From Saxidomus purpurata (taxonomy: Eukaryota; Mollusca; Bivalvia; Venerida; Veneridae): a stretch of 64,000 nucleotides of DNA. How positions within the stretch are numbered: position 1 is the first letter of the stretch; every line of letters starts with the position of its first letter. The translations under genes and the position numbers were made by a program. The stretch spans positions 2,386,085 through 2,450,084 of the forward strand of contig JAFMSR010000019.1 of the NCBI GenBank assembly GCA_022818135.1, in the 5' to 3' direction. Below, one piece after another: positions 47,123-60,020 of this stretch. Under the pieces are notes generated by a model that was not told the DNA's origin, ran no database searches, and was given only the letters and a program-made list of their open reading frames with translations.

Positions 47123-47512
47123 GTTAAACTAAGATTTCAAAGTTTTATATGGTTTAGCTAGTAGGACATGAGGAAATTTCATATTTAATCAATTAAGTAG
47201 AAGTAACCTCTTTCGTGGAATGCAACAATCCCCAGCCTTCTCCTTAAAAAGGTATACTTTATTTTACTATTGAATACAGTACTTCGCGATAATAGTGTTG
47301 CGTTTCTTCCTGATTATTTTTCTACTTAACTGAAGAATAGAAGTAAACCACAATAGATATATAAACAATCAATGCTCCTCAGAGTCGCCATTCATATAAG
47401 TGGTGTGTACTTCAAACAAGGAATTTTTAAAAATCAAAACTAAAAACGTGATCATTATATCGAAAGTTCTCATGGACTTGGTGAAATTGTTCATTTTAAA
47501 CAGTTGATAATC
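47123..47512 (+). promoter_or_regulatory. Upstream region of gene Z with conserved TATA-like box
   Basis: Collinear with 33440-33830 upstream of Y. TATATAAA at 47358-47365 is conserved. The inverted arm ends immediately upstream, so any enhancer beyond ~390 bp is replaced by arm sequence in Z but not in Y. Confidence 0.45.
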
Positions 47513-50500
47513 ATGGAAAACACTAGCTCCGAAATAGCAGTTTACAATGTTCTGGATGACAATGTTGCGTTTAATTTGGAATCTAGACGTAGTGAATACC
47601 AATCACTTGGAGATCGTGATCCTCCGACTACAGGAATATATGATTCGCTTGAGGAACCTACCATGTACGCCACTCCAATATACATTAATGCAACAGATTC
47701 AAAAGATGACGAAAACAACACAAACGTAGTGTGCAAAAGAGTCGTTAGAAACAAGACTGCACGATCTGTTACAAAGCGGATATGTATTGGTTTATTGGTG
47801 GCAATGACTATTTTACTCCTTATTTCTCTTTTCGTTATGGTATATCTATTCGTGTTTTCTAAGTCGGAAGGTAAGATACTATTTTTCAGTTTAAAAGAAA
47901 TTGATGTCAAACCATTCGTTGAACAAAAGTAAAATATAAAACATTTATGACAGAAAGGAACATAGTTCTTAAAAATATACCCGTCAGATTAACACTTTTG
48001 CTGCTATGTTACAAATGTAAACAATATATTGAAAGACTACGTAAAACAACAATTATTACTATAACGTTACATTAAGTAAACGGAAACTCAAACTAGAAGG
48101 TCGTTTTAGATACCAAAACATACGTCACCTCCATCTATGTACAATAACTCCGTAAGAAATCAACTGACTGGAACTTATTGATGATATGCACAACTGGGAA
48201 TGATTATTCATATATGGTTTCATCAAAATATGGCAAGAGGTTTTAGAGATAATCCCGGTAGTTCTAAACTGATATTTCCTATTAAATTTTATAGAAATTA
48301 AACGAATGATTTATGAGAGGAAACGCGTAAAAGAAATTTTATTAACAAGACTCTCTGATCTTGAGCTTTGAGTACTGACTCTAAGTTACATGTATACTAT
48401 ACACAATAACACTTCATATTGTTGTTGTCTGAGAAGTTATTATCAACATCCAGCTAGGATAGTCTCAGATGAAGCTCTGACAAGAGTCTCCATTAACAGG
48501 TTACTGTGTTCTTGACTTTTAACATAGTGACCCAAAGTCGTAATACGCGCAAATTATCTTCATACTGATATTACCTATGCTTAAGTTAAGTTTTATAAAA
48601 CTCCAGCATGGGTTGCAGGTGAGGAATCCCGTATGAGATCTTTATTAACACCGTTCCGTGTCCTGGAACAGACACATTCACCCAAATTATAATATCCACA
48701 ATAAAAAATTATAGTTTTTGGTTTGATGTTTTATCAAAATCCATCCAGGGGTTTACGAAAAAATCTGGAATGATGAAGCCCATTTAATTTTGACCTTTTG
48801 GGTAATGACCCTAATCTATAATATTCACAAGTAAACTTAATATTTATGCTTTCTGTGAATTTAAATTATAAACCTGCATGGTGCACATTAAAGGTGGACT
48901 GACGGACAGACGGACAGAAAATAGCAAAGGGGCAAAACAAATTTTTCACCTTCAGAGGGGGAACACATTCTGTAAATTTAAAGCTGGCGAACGCACCCAG
49001 ACGTTTTACCAAAATTCATACGACATTCCAAATTTAAACATATAGATATAATCTATAATATTCAGCTTTTAAACATGTCGATATAAGTTTCCAAGAACTT
49101 GGCCCTTGACAAGTTTAAACTATTTTCAAAGGCTGAATCAACTTTTGAAAACTAATATGTTTGCTTATACTTTCATTGGCAATACCAAAGCAGGAAATAC
49201 AAGACAAAAGAGCGGACACTGCCTTGAACAGACACATGTCGAGAATGGTAAAGTCGTCAACACAACCGGGTCTAAGTATGGAGATGTTGTTGAAATAGAA
49301 TGTGACGAAATGAGTCAATTAATAGGATCAAATTATATCACGTGTTTGTCATCGGGAAAATGGAGTTCAATTCCAAACTGTGTGCCAAAGAAATGTGTTG
49401 ATTTCGTGTTAACAAACAATATGTTATTAGAGTCTAAAAACGAAGATTCAGTAGTGGGAACAAAAATTGTTGTAACTTGTACTGAAGGTTTTGAAATTTA
49501 TGGTAACAAAACGATTGTTTGTCAGTTTGACGAAAGCTGGTCTGGAAATCCAATTTGCAAGGCGATCGACTGTGGTATGCCAAAAAATATTGCAAATGCA
49601 AAAATAACAGGCCTGATTCAAACAACGTACAATAGAACGTTTTCTGTAGGATGTAATGATGGGTATAGACTTGAAGGATCTAAAACTGTCAGCTGCCAAG
49701 CTAATGGCCTCTGGACGACTGGTGCAACATGTAAGAAACAGGGTAAGCCTACGTATTTGCTTCAGTTCCACTGTCTTATGAGATATTTGATCTTAATCTG
49801 AGCTTTATAGGACCAGCTCTAAAAGTCATTACCATACCGTTCTTTTAATCATTCGTGTTGTGTATTCGTCAAATAATATACCAACTGCTATCAATGACGC
49901 TTTTAAGCACTTTATTACCACCGGCACCAGAGTACTAGACTGCCCTGTAATTTAAACAAAAAAATACCCCAAAATATACATAATTAACATCCTATCATGA
50001 AAAAGAAAGAAGAAGTAAAAAGTCATTTTCTGACAAACCCCCGTATACACTGTTCTATATTATTCACATGGTGTTGAACGTTTTCGACAGGGGGTCCGGT
50101 CCCCGCTCTTTTTGTATTATTCAAGCAAGCAATTGAAGATCAACAGCGGTCGCGTTTAACAGGCAATATATTTATCTACCAAACTTGTAAGTAACACATT
50201 TTAAAAAGCTACCGTTTCTATAAAATTCTTCAAGAATATTGCGTTTTTTCTGTCACTGCCGACTTCCGGTTCACCTTTCAATTTTGTAACAATTCGTTTT
50301 CATTGGTTGAAAATATTCCGCGTTATATTTCGCGCACTGTGTCAAACTAGTGTATTTCGTATGTAAACAATGCTAAATGCCGCTGTAAGCGGCCGTAACC
50401 TGTTAACTTGTGGACAAGTAGGTACAGGAAATTTATTTACTATAAAAACAATTTGTAAAACGTTACGTAAGCAGCGCAATGTATCACTTCTGTGCATAAC

Positions 50501-53500
50501 CGTATGACGTGTTTGAAAGGTCATACGAGTTGAACCGGAAGTCAGCAGTGACAGAAAATATCAAGAAAATGGAGAGAGCGAAATAGCTCAATATTCTAGA
50601 AGAATTTTATAGAAACGGTAGCTTTTTAAAAAGTGTTACTTACCAGTTTGGTAGATAAATATATTGCCTGTTAAACGCGACCGCTGTTGATCTTTAATTG
50701 CTTGCTTGAATAGTACAAAAAGAACGGGGACCGGACCCCCTGTCGAAAACGTTCAACACCATGTGAATAATATAGAACAGTGTATACGGGGGTTTGTCAG
50801 AAAATGACTTTTTACCTTTTTTTTCATGATTGGGTGTTATTTATGTATATTTTGGGGTATTTTTTTGTTAAAATTACAGGGCAGTCTAGTACTCTGGTGC
50901 CAGTGTTTATTACATGTTTTATATACATCGATGGTCATGGTAACAAATTAGGCATTAGATCTGCAAACGATGACGCTGTTACAAGTACATTAAATAAACA
51001 ATATATTGAATGACTACGTAAAACAAACAATTAGTAGTATAGTGTTACATTAAGTAAACGGAAACACATGATAGAAGGTCGTTTTTTACCAAAACATATG
51101 AAATCTCCATCTGTGTACAATAACTCCGTAAAAGATCAACTGACCGGAACGCGCCGATGGTATGCACAACTGAGATTGAAATGATTTGTCGTGTCAAGTT
51201 TCATCAAAATGCGGCAAGAGATTTCAAAGACACACCCGATCAAGTTCTATGTGGTATATATGTGTAAAATTTAAAAGACAATAACTACGAAAAGATCAAT
51301 CGACCTGAATGAGCAAACAAGAAAACTGATGTTTCCTGTAACATTTTAACATATTTTAAAGAGAGGTTTATGGAAGAAAACGCCTTTAGAAAAATTCTAT
51401 AAACAAGACTCTTTGATCTTGAGCTTTGAGTACTGACTCGCAGTTATAGTATGTACAGAAAGATTTCTGTCTGAGAAGTTAATATCAACATCCAGCTAAA
51501 GTTTTTCTCATATGGAGCCCTGACAAGATTCTCCATATCTTGTGATATTGCCCTTTGACATAGTGACCCAAAGTTGTAACGCGCACAACAAATATTCATA
51601 CTGATATTTCCACTGTTAAAGTAGTTTTATAAAACTCTAGCATGGGTTTTAAGAGATGAAGCCCGGATGACATTTTTATCCACAGCGTTCTGTGTCCTAG
51701 ACCAGAAATATTGACGCCGATTATCATATCAACAATACAATTATATATTGATGCTTGCTTTGATGTTTTATCAAAATCCATCCAGGGGTTTTGGATAAAA
51801 AGACCTTTAATGTAATGAACCTAAACTATTATATTCACAAGTACACTTAATATCTATGTTTCTTTTGAGCTTTTAATTTAAAACAAGCATGGTGCAAACT
51901 AAAGGTGGACGGAGGGACGGAGGGACGGACGGACGGACAGAAAGAAAGAAGAAAGCAATGGATTAAAGCAAATTGTCACCCTCAGAGGGGGAACATATTC
52001 GGTAAACTTAAATCTGGCGAACGCACCCAGACGTTCTACCAAAATTCATACAATCTATAATATTCAGCTTTTAAACATGTCGATATAAGTTTCCAAGTAC
52101 TTGGCCTTAGAAAAGTTTTAAATATTTCAAAAGCTGAATCAACCTTTGGAAACTAATATGTTTGCTTATACTTTCATTGGCAATACCAAAGGAGGAGATA
52201 CGAGACCAGAAAGCAAACACTGCCTTGAACAGACACATGTCAAAAATGGTAAAGTCGTCAACACTACCGGGTCTAGTTATGGAGATGTTGTTGAAATAGA
52301 ATGTGACGAAAGGAGTCAATTAATCGGATCAAATTTGATCACGTGTTTGTCATCGGGAAAATGGAGTTCAGTTCCAAACTGTGTGCCAAAGAAATGTGCT
52401 GATTTCGTGTTAACAAACAATATGTTATTAGAGTCTAAGGAAGAAGATCCAGTAGTAGGAACCAAAATTGTTGTAATTTGTACTGAAGGTTTTGAAATAC
52501 ATGGTAACAAAACGATTGTTTGTCAGTTTGACAAAAGTTGGTCTGGAAGACCAATTTGCAAGGCGATCGACTGTGGTATGCAAAAAAATATTGCAAATGC
52601 AAAAATAACAGGCCTGATAAATACAACGTACAATAGAACTTTTTCTGTGAGATGTAATGAAGGGTATAGACTTGAAGGATCTAAAACTGTCAGCTGCCAA
52701 GCTAATGGCCTCTGGACGACTGGTGCAACTTGTACGAAAGGTAAGCCTGTGTTTTTTACCTCAGTTCCACTGTCCTATGACGTATTGGATCTTAAGCTGA
52801 TCTCTATGGGACCGATTCTAAAAGATCTTTACCTAACCTTTCTTTCAATTCTTCCTGTTGCGTAATCAGGGAATGACAAATCCACTGCTACCAGCGACAC
52901 TTCATGTTTATACAGTTTATTACATGTTTTATATTAAACGATAGTTATGGTAACAAATTAGGCAATGAATATGCAAAAGTTGACTTTATTACTAGTACTA
53001 TTAATACGGTACTCTATGTAAAATCTTACAATGGGGTTAGCTATGTAATTTGTGTGTATATATTTGTGTAATATATTTTACACAAGTGATGCTTTTTGCT
53101 CTGTGTAAGTGCTGAGTAAATGAACAAAATAACTTATTATTTCTGAAATATATTTATGTATTAAAAGGCATTTTTTAAAAGCCCAGCAAATATAAAATCG
53201 TTGCCGATAATTAACATATTTTTCTGAATCATGTTAACACAAATGTGTAAAATGATAATTTCTAGACTATAACTGCCAAGCAAATCTGTATAAAATATCC
53301 ATCTATAAATAACTTTTTTTTCTGAAATATATATTATATAAAAATGTTTGAGGAGGAAATGCGTCACGATAACAGTCAGTTAAATCTGAATTTAATATTT
53401 ACCTAATGGGTTCTTTTAAAAATATGTAAAGCATAAATGCATAAACATATAGGTCAGTGACTGGCGGGTTCTTTTTAGCAATATTTAACCTGATATTGGA

Positions 53501-56500
53501 GTACTGAAATTAATATTACCCGTAACAGACAAAATAGAGATTGTCTGCGTAAGCATGTTTCAAAATGGGATAGTGGGCTACATATTATATGAACAGTGTC
53601 AAAATATATCTGATATGCCTTAATGCTTTTACATTAACGTAATATTTTTCAGAGTTTAACGACTGTCTTGACCTCTTAAACGGAGGCGGTATAACAAACG
53701 ACGGTATTTATTCCATTACAACATGGAAAAGTCGACAACAAAGACAAGTGTATTGTGATATGACCACAAGTGGAGGAGGATGGACGGTATCAGCGAATAC
53801 GTTTTATTTATCTCTAACTTACAGTTTCGGCCAAATTATTAAAAGCAAATGTTATAAATGAACTTCAACATTCAACCTTAAAAGTAAGGCAGAAGCTCTG
53901 ATTGTGTTAAGTGTCTTCTTCCTCACGATTATAAGTATTACATGTACAAAATAAAGTGTGTTTATTAACTTACAGTTTTTACACTTAAGGCAAAAAGGCC
54001 CTTTGCCTTCCTTTAGATTAACCTATAACTGATTCACAACATAGATTTCTGTTTTGCTTTTCTTTAGTTTCGATGGAAGTTGACTCAAAGCTTTGTTTGA
54101 AAAAATCGAAAAATAGCTATTATTCAAAACATTTCGCCTTAAACTGCATTGAAAAACGTTCCACCATCTAATTGCCTTTGATACTAGTGTTGTACATGTA
54201 CACATTGCTTGCTAAATATATATAGTCACGAAATTTCCCTTTTGCAAAGTCAAAATAATGTCGAAATTTTTATTTCATATTTGCGAATTTTAAATTCAGA
54301 AGTCATGCAACATTATCAAATCTACAACATGTCTAAAGCCATAGTTTTCTCTATTTTGGCTATTAATATTTCAAAAAAAGATCTGTACGTTTGGCGCATC
54401 GAACTTTATATACTCTTACTTTTCTTTCAGTTGTTTCAATACCGTTACGATGGGTCCGTTGATTTCTACAGAAATTTTTCAGAGTATGAAAACGGATTCG
54501 GAAGTCAAGATGGGGAATTTTGGCTTGGTACGTAGTAAGTCTTGTAAGATTTTCACAGAAATTAGAATGAAATCTCCAATGTAACAATTTGTTCTGAACA
54601 TTGCAAATACAGTCAAACATGTAAACAAAGTTCCTTTTGGAAGTCAAAATGTGGCCTTTGATGACAGGTGACCTTTACTCGGAGTCAAATTGTTATTTTT
54701 ATTCAATATCGGTTTCTGAAAGACTTGCCTTTATTCACCGATTGACCTTATTCAAAAGTGGCCGTTAGCTCAGGTTTGACTGTACAGCAACAAAGCAATC
54801 CGACAGAAAATAATTGATACCTTGCCTTCTTCTTTGAGACAACATCACAGGACAATAAGAGCAAAATAACGGGTAAAATTCGGCGTACAATTTTTTATTT
54901 GTTACATCGTTTAAAGTGTCTAAAAGTGAAAAGATACTGTTAATAAAGAGACTGATGACAGGGACAGGGGGCAACTTTTCGTTTGGTGAAATGGAAAAGA
55001 AGGTAAACACTTAAGGATTGGATTTGTCGTTATAACGAACAGTAAACAAAATTTATCAATCAGGACTGTTGGAAGTAAATGATTATTTGAGGAAGTGTTT
55101 CAACAGAGACGATTTTCGAAAGATACCGCCTTTTCAAAAGTGAATACAGAAAAAAGATTGAAGTTTGCTGCGAACAATTTGGACGGGCAGGTGATAGAAA
55201 GTGGATAAATGTTATGTTCAGTGACGAAACTACGATTGTGATCGGTAGGAACAAGAAATTGTATGTGTGTAGGAAGGACAAAGAGTTTTTTACCTAAGGG
55301 TGTAGGTTACTATGGTGACATTGAGATAACTTCGATGGTGAGGGACGTGTTTTGGAGATGTTTGCGTTTTGATGGAGTCGGTACACTAGTTTCAACTGAT
55401 GGTACAATGGACAACACTATATATATTAAAACTTTAGATAGTTGTCACTCGGATGTTTCAGGAGAAATACTGTGACGTTGATAACTGAGTGACTGCTAAA
55501 TCAAGGATAAAAAGAACAACATTGCAATTTAATGTCCTCCTGGTCTTTGCAATGCGCTTGCAATATGTATTTGTTGACCTTTAAGAGTGTTGCTTTTATA
55601 TGATTAATATTTAAACTGCAACGGGTACCTTATATGATACTTTCTTTCAGTGTAGGATTCCTCAACTATTCTGTGTGTCAGTCTGGATGTTCGTAAGTGT
55701 TGTGTTTGATAGTGTAAACCAATCATTTAACTTACGTTTTTTATATTCAACCTGAATTTAATGCTTCATGTCTATGTTCTGTTTAAATTCAGGTCTCCGA
55801 TTAATTAGAGAAATGGTTTCTCTGGACACGACGGAGTTAAGAATTGATGTGTCATCTGCTAATAAAACTACAGGATTCGAAACATTTCAGAATTTTACAC
55901 TCGCTGAGAGTCCAGATTATACCATAAACTTCGAACAAGGCGAAAGCAACATGGGTATATTTTTCTTTTTCATGCATTTTGACGATAGAATATTATCACA
56001 ACGTCACTTTTTCCAAAGGAATGTCTGTTGATAAAATGTGTTTGTTTTTAACATTTTATCCCGATTGTAGGACCCAAAGTGTAATATTATCTATTCCTAT
56101 ATGTAAAAACGTTCGACACATGTGAGACCCTAACCCTAGCTCAAATGTGAAATAATTTTAACCCATTTGTTAAACCTTCGGCAAATGTAAAAACTAGTCG
56201 TACGATGTTTACATGTAGTGCAAAATCATTTCACATGTGAGACCATTTTCACATTTGGGGGTCCTACACCCGTTGTTTACCATTAATAAGTTTTTATCTT
56301 TATCTTTTTTATCAGATACACTGAATAGACAAAACAATGTGAAGGAATGCTGCTTTCATAGTTTCTACCTAATAATATTTTTGCAGTCACTTTAACTGTT
56401 CCCTTACCGATCTTTTAGTTTCACATATTTACAACTGAGGACAACCGAAGACAGTTACTTGTAAAAATAACCTAGTCCGTATTCACATTTTCAGATGGTC

Positions 56501-57169
56501 AACACAACTCACTGTTTTGGTAGACTAATATCAAAAGAGTTTTCTTTTCTCATTAGCAATCATTTAACAATGTATGTTAAAAGTCCAGCTTGTTCTCGCT
56601 ATCTAAATGCATTAAAGGGACATTCCCTACCATTGATGCCAACGATCTTTGTGTCAATTTCCTATCACAATTTAACTTCACTTTAAAAGACTTGAATTCT
56701 AGAGAGTATTGCATGTTTCACTTAGGAATAAACTACATAATAATGTTTTTCGGCAATCGTTTTCAGTGCTTTCATCTTCATCTTATCAGCAGATACTTTA
56801 CTTGTTTGTACCTTTTGTTTACTATTATGCAAAGTGATCATATCACAAGTTTAAGGGTTAGTAATACGCCTGCATTTTTAAATGGTTTCAGAAGTCTGGC
56901 ATTACGGACTTATGTTAAACAAAGGTTGTCGATTTTCAACGTATGATCACGACGCGGAAATGTTAGAAAGTCACAATTGTGCCGAGGATATGCATGGTGC
57001 TTGGTGGTATGAAAAATGTGGAGGAACTAACTTAAACGGGCATTATGCGGTTCCAGGAAAACACTCGGACTATCATTTCACTGCAGGCATGTCTTACTTC
57101 GCACTTGAAGAAAACTACTTGTCTCTGAAAACTTCAAAGATTATGTTTCGGCGAACATTACATGTATAG
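47513..57169 (+). CDS. Type II membrane protein with CCP (sushi) and fibrinogen domains, gene Z
   Basis: Exons are 47513-47870, 49194-49742 (2a), 52195-52740 (2b), 53653-53786, 54431-54527, 55793-55954 and 56892-57169. Using both CCP exons gives 707 residues; one gives 525 (2a) or 524 (2b); none gives 342. All junctions around 2a and 2b are phase 1. Exon 1 encodes a cytoplasmic tail with YNVL (Y11), YQSL (Y29) and YDSL (Y43), a basic stop, and a membrane span at ~90-115. Each CCP exon holds three sushi modules (four Cys and a Trp each). The C-terminus is a complete fibrinogen domain ([47 protein letters not shown]). The likely role is a cell-surface ligand receptor able to signal through tyrosine phosphorylation; this is inferred from motifs. 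No frameshifts were seen, so I take it as functional. Confidence 0.85.
48600..48970. repeat. Dispersed molluscan repeat, intron copy 1
   Basis: 'tttatcaaaatccatccagg' followed by 'gtggactgacggacagacgg' and 'cagagggggaacac' resembles a widespread bivalve repeat. Copy 2 is at 51610-52000, with the ggac run expanded. Confidence 0.55.
49194..49742 (+). CDS. CCP-cluster exon 2a of gene Z
   Basis: 549 bp, phase 1-1, three complete sushi domains starting HCLEQ, KCVDF and DCGMP. The acceptor is 'aataccaaagcag|ga' and the donor is 'aaacagg|gtaagc'. The protein differs from exon 2b at about 21 residues plus one indel. Confidence 0.85.
49919..50905. mobile_element. Fold-back DNA element with 8-bp target duplication
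   Basis: The ends are inverted repeats of ~370 bp (left from 49919, 'caccggcaccagagtactag'; right end, reverse complement, 'cactggcaccagagtactag'). They surround a ~240-bp centre with no ORF. TTTATTAC flanks it on both sides (49911-49918 and 50906-50913) and occurs once at the matching spot in the duplicate intron (52916-52923) and in gene Y (36134-36141). An 8-bp duplication suits hAT-type or P-type transposases; the family is not decided. Confidence 0.9.
52195..52740 (+). CDS. CCP-cluster exon 2b of gene Z
   Basis: 546 bp, phase 1-1, with the same three-sushi layout (HCLEQ, KCADF, DCGMQ). The acceptor is 'aataccaaaggag|ga' (weaker than 2a because CAG has become GAG) and the donor is 'acgaaag|gtaagc'. 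Substitutions relative to 2a often add positive charge. It may be used with 2a or instead of it. Confidence 0.8.
55060..55490 (+). pseudogene. Tc1/mariner transposase relic in intron of Z
   Basis: Frames encode [35 protein letters not shown] and [14 protein letters not shown], in the order of the catalytic core of Tc1/mariner transposases, but separated by stops. The homologue in Y is at 38130-38540. Confidence 0.7.
56066..56280. mobile_element. Small palindromic intron element, Z copy
   Basis: Best-preserved ends of the three: 'tgtaggacccaaagtg' against '...ttgggggtcctaca'. Confidence 0.6.
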
Positions 57170-58539
57170 TGTTTCAAAAGTCAGCATCGTCTTCTTTGGT
57201 AACGCTGATTCTTGGTGAAAGGTTCAATTCATTGTTTTCCGTAGCAGTAATATGACAAAATTGCGGTGCAACTGATCAGAACTTAAATTTAAAACACAAA
57301 CTTCAGTCTTAGGAACACAATGGACAGAATCTTCGAAAAACAGTTAATCCTCACACTTGTAGTAAATATGTGTGAAATTATTGAAATAAGATGCACATGT
57401 ATTAAGTTTTGTATTGCCATTTACAGCTTGACATATACATTGAAGCAAGTTTTAACGTTTAATTATGACACTTTGGACATGTACATGTATATAGTAAGGA
57501 ATGATGTCTTAGGTATACGTCTTTTATCTTCTATATGTCGTTGTTTCGTATGTGTTGTATATACAAAGATAAATGTTTGAACACATTAATATTCAACCAT
57601 TATCTGGATGAAATATGCTAAAACAGTTTCTTTCCCAGTATTTGTCCAACGATCTCGTCAAACTGAATGACTGTGTTTGTTTTCTATCAAATCTTTCTTT
57701 GGTAAAAGTGTGTAGAAGCGGAACACATTTTGCAGTGAGTTTAATAGACGAGGGCGTATATGTTAAAATTACCTTAAAATATGTATAAACTGGAAATAAA
57801 AAAGTTTATATGCAATGAATCAGAACGGTATTTTGATAGTTTTAAGAGACATTCACTTGCAAAATATCCTGCGTTGGAGACAATTAAGGAACAATTGAAG
57901 GACACAATTATGTAATAAAAGTTGCCCGCTGTAACAGGAATTCACAAGATTACCATTTTTGTGTTTGTGTCAGGATTTTGTTCTGTATATTGCACACATA
58001 CAAAAGTGTATTGCCATCCTTTTCAATGTTCATTCAAACTTTATTTACAATTTATTAATCGTTTCTCTTTTGCATTCTTTGCAATTGTTTGTTTTTAGTG
58101 TTTAAGCTCGCCTTATGCGAAGTGCCAGGTCGAGCTACTGTTTTATGTCCATCGTGATGATCCATGCAGAATTTCGCTTGCTATGGCTACCAAAAGGAAA
58201 GAAATTGGAAAGCCTGTTCTCTCAAAGTACTAATAAGAATTGAATTTAATTTTGCACAAATAATCATCTGATGACTCTCTTAGATGAAATTGATTCATAA
58301 AAAATGAGACCCCAATGGGATGAGATTGTGTTCTCTATATAATCTATATGGAAACTTCAAAAATCGCCCAAAATTGCTAAATTAAATTTGATCTATTTCA
58401 AAATAAGGCACAATGGACTGTTTTCTAAATAAATTCTATGTAGAAAAACTTTAATAATCTTATTCTCTGCAAATACCGCTCATGACCCTCTACTAAAATT
58501 GTTAAAATGAAGATGATTCAATAAAAAGTAAGGCCCCAT

Positions 58540-59030
58540 TAGGGCGGGGATGTTTTATTCTATATAATCTATATAAAATTTAGTCAGAATAATTGTCTAA
58601 TGATTTTTGGATCAGTTCAAATATGGTCATCTCGGGGGAAAAACAAGGTAACTTTTTCAAAATATGACGAAAAATATGTTACCGCAATACAGACAGCATT
58701 TTCCAGCGGATCTTTGCGATTCTTCGTCAGAAAGACTGTTGTAAAGAATTTCAGGACGACTTCGAATATGGGTCATCTCGGATCAAAAAGTAGGTCACTA
58801 TGTCAAATTTGTATGCAATACAAGCTGTATTTTCCATCAGATCTTCAAGAAACTTGGTCAGGGTGATTGTCTTATTGATTGCTCAGATATGGGTAATCTC
58901 GTGTGTACAACTAGGGTACAAGCCCAGATATGAGAAAGAAACATGTTTACGCAATACAGACTGCATTTTCCATCGGATTTTCGCGAAACTTTGTCAGAAT
59001 AATCGTCTTAATGATTCCGCGACTACAAAA
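58540..59030. repeat. Diverged ~100-bp dispersed/tandem repeat, Z unit
   Basis: Same words and order as 25810-26400 ('ggtcatctcggatcaaaaag', 'aggtcactatg', 'cttggtcagggtgattgtct'). Confidence 0.6.
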
Positions 59031-59439
59031 ATATCCATGAAATTGTATTCCCATTAATTTACATTTATTCACAATATGCAAAAATATTTCTTTAAAATAC
59101 TTCCGTTTGCAACATTTTTCTTTTATTCTATCGTTCCTCGTGTGCATGTAACTACTAAAATATTCTTTATTCTAGCGAAATTACCATACTCTATATTGGG
59201 TCTTTTTCGTGCTGAAATTTTATGGTTTGATAGCAGATAGACGTTCACGCAAATTTAAGATTTGAGAAGGATAATTATCTAGTTATAGTTTAAGTGAAAG
59301 GAATAATTCGCGAATGTTTTCAATTACCAAATAAGTGAATCTTCGAAAAAATAGCAAAAGTCAAATCATCGCAAACATCGCCCGATTTACATTATCTGGA
59401 AAATATTCTTTGAAGAGACGAATGATAAATTAAATGTTC

Positions 59440-60020
59440 ACAACTTGTTAAATTTAAGTACACTGGTACTTGTACACTTGTCTCGGTACTCGTAAATTGT
59501 ACTGTTTTACTAACATACATGTACGCTTGCGTTATACTAAGCTTTTGTCGACACGCATTAATTGAACGGGTTTACTGACATATTTACGCCAGCGTTAGTT
59601 CAATAAAAGTATACTGTCATTGTCTCCATACACATTAATTGTACGGTTTTACTAAGTTTTCCTATTCACGCTAGCGTAGATGTGAAATTCTGACTATTGA
59701 ACCTGTTTTGACACTTTTATTGTACGTTTTTCACTAACATTTTTACGCAAGACATAGTACATTTGCCTTGTCCCAACACATGTAAATTGTACGGTTTGAA
59801 TAGATACGGTATTTCTACTAGCGTAACCGTAAGATTAATGTTTGATCGTTGTCTTGGCACACGAAAGTTGTACGGTTTTACTCACATGTCTAAAATTGTG
59901 TAAATTCAAAATAACTATACTAGCCCATGTCTCGACACACGTAAATTATACGGCACAGCTAGCGTTAGTGCAAGATTAATTTACCAACATTGTATCGACA
60001 AATAAAAATCGTTCGGTTTT
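59440..60020. repeat. Degenerate ~90-bp repeat around 'attgtacggttttac', Z unit
   Basis: Collinear with 26840-27420, with small indels. Confidence 0.7.

Larger units (their letters stand above)
48010..52990. repeat. Tandem duplication of the CCP-exon segment in gene Z
   Basis: Unit 1 (about 48010-50985) and unit 2 (about 50986-52990) both start 'aaacaatatattgaa.gactacgtaaaac'. They share the intron text around 48360 and 51420, 'ttgagctttgagtactgact', the ggac-rich stretch, the exon and its 3' intron. Unit 1 is longer because of the 987-bp element at 49919-50905. Confidence 0.85.
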
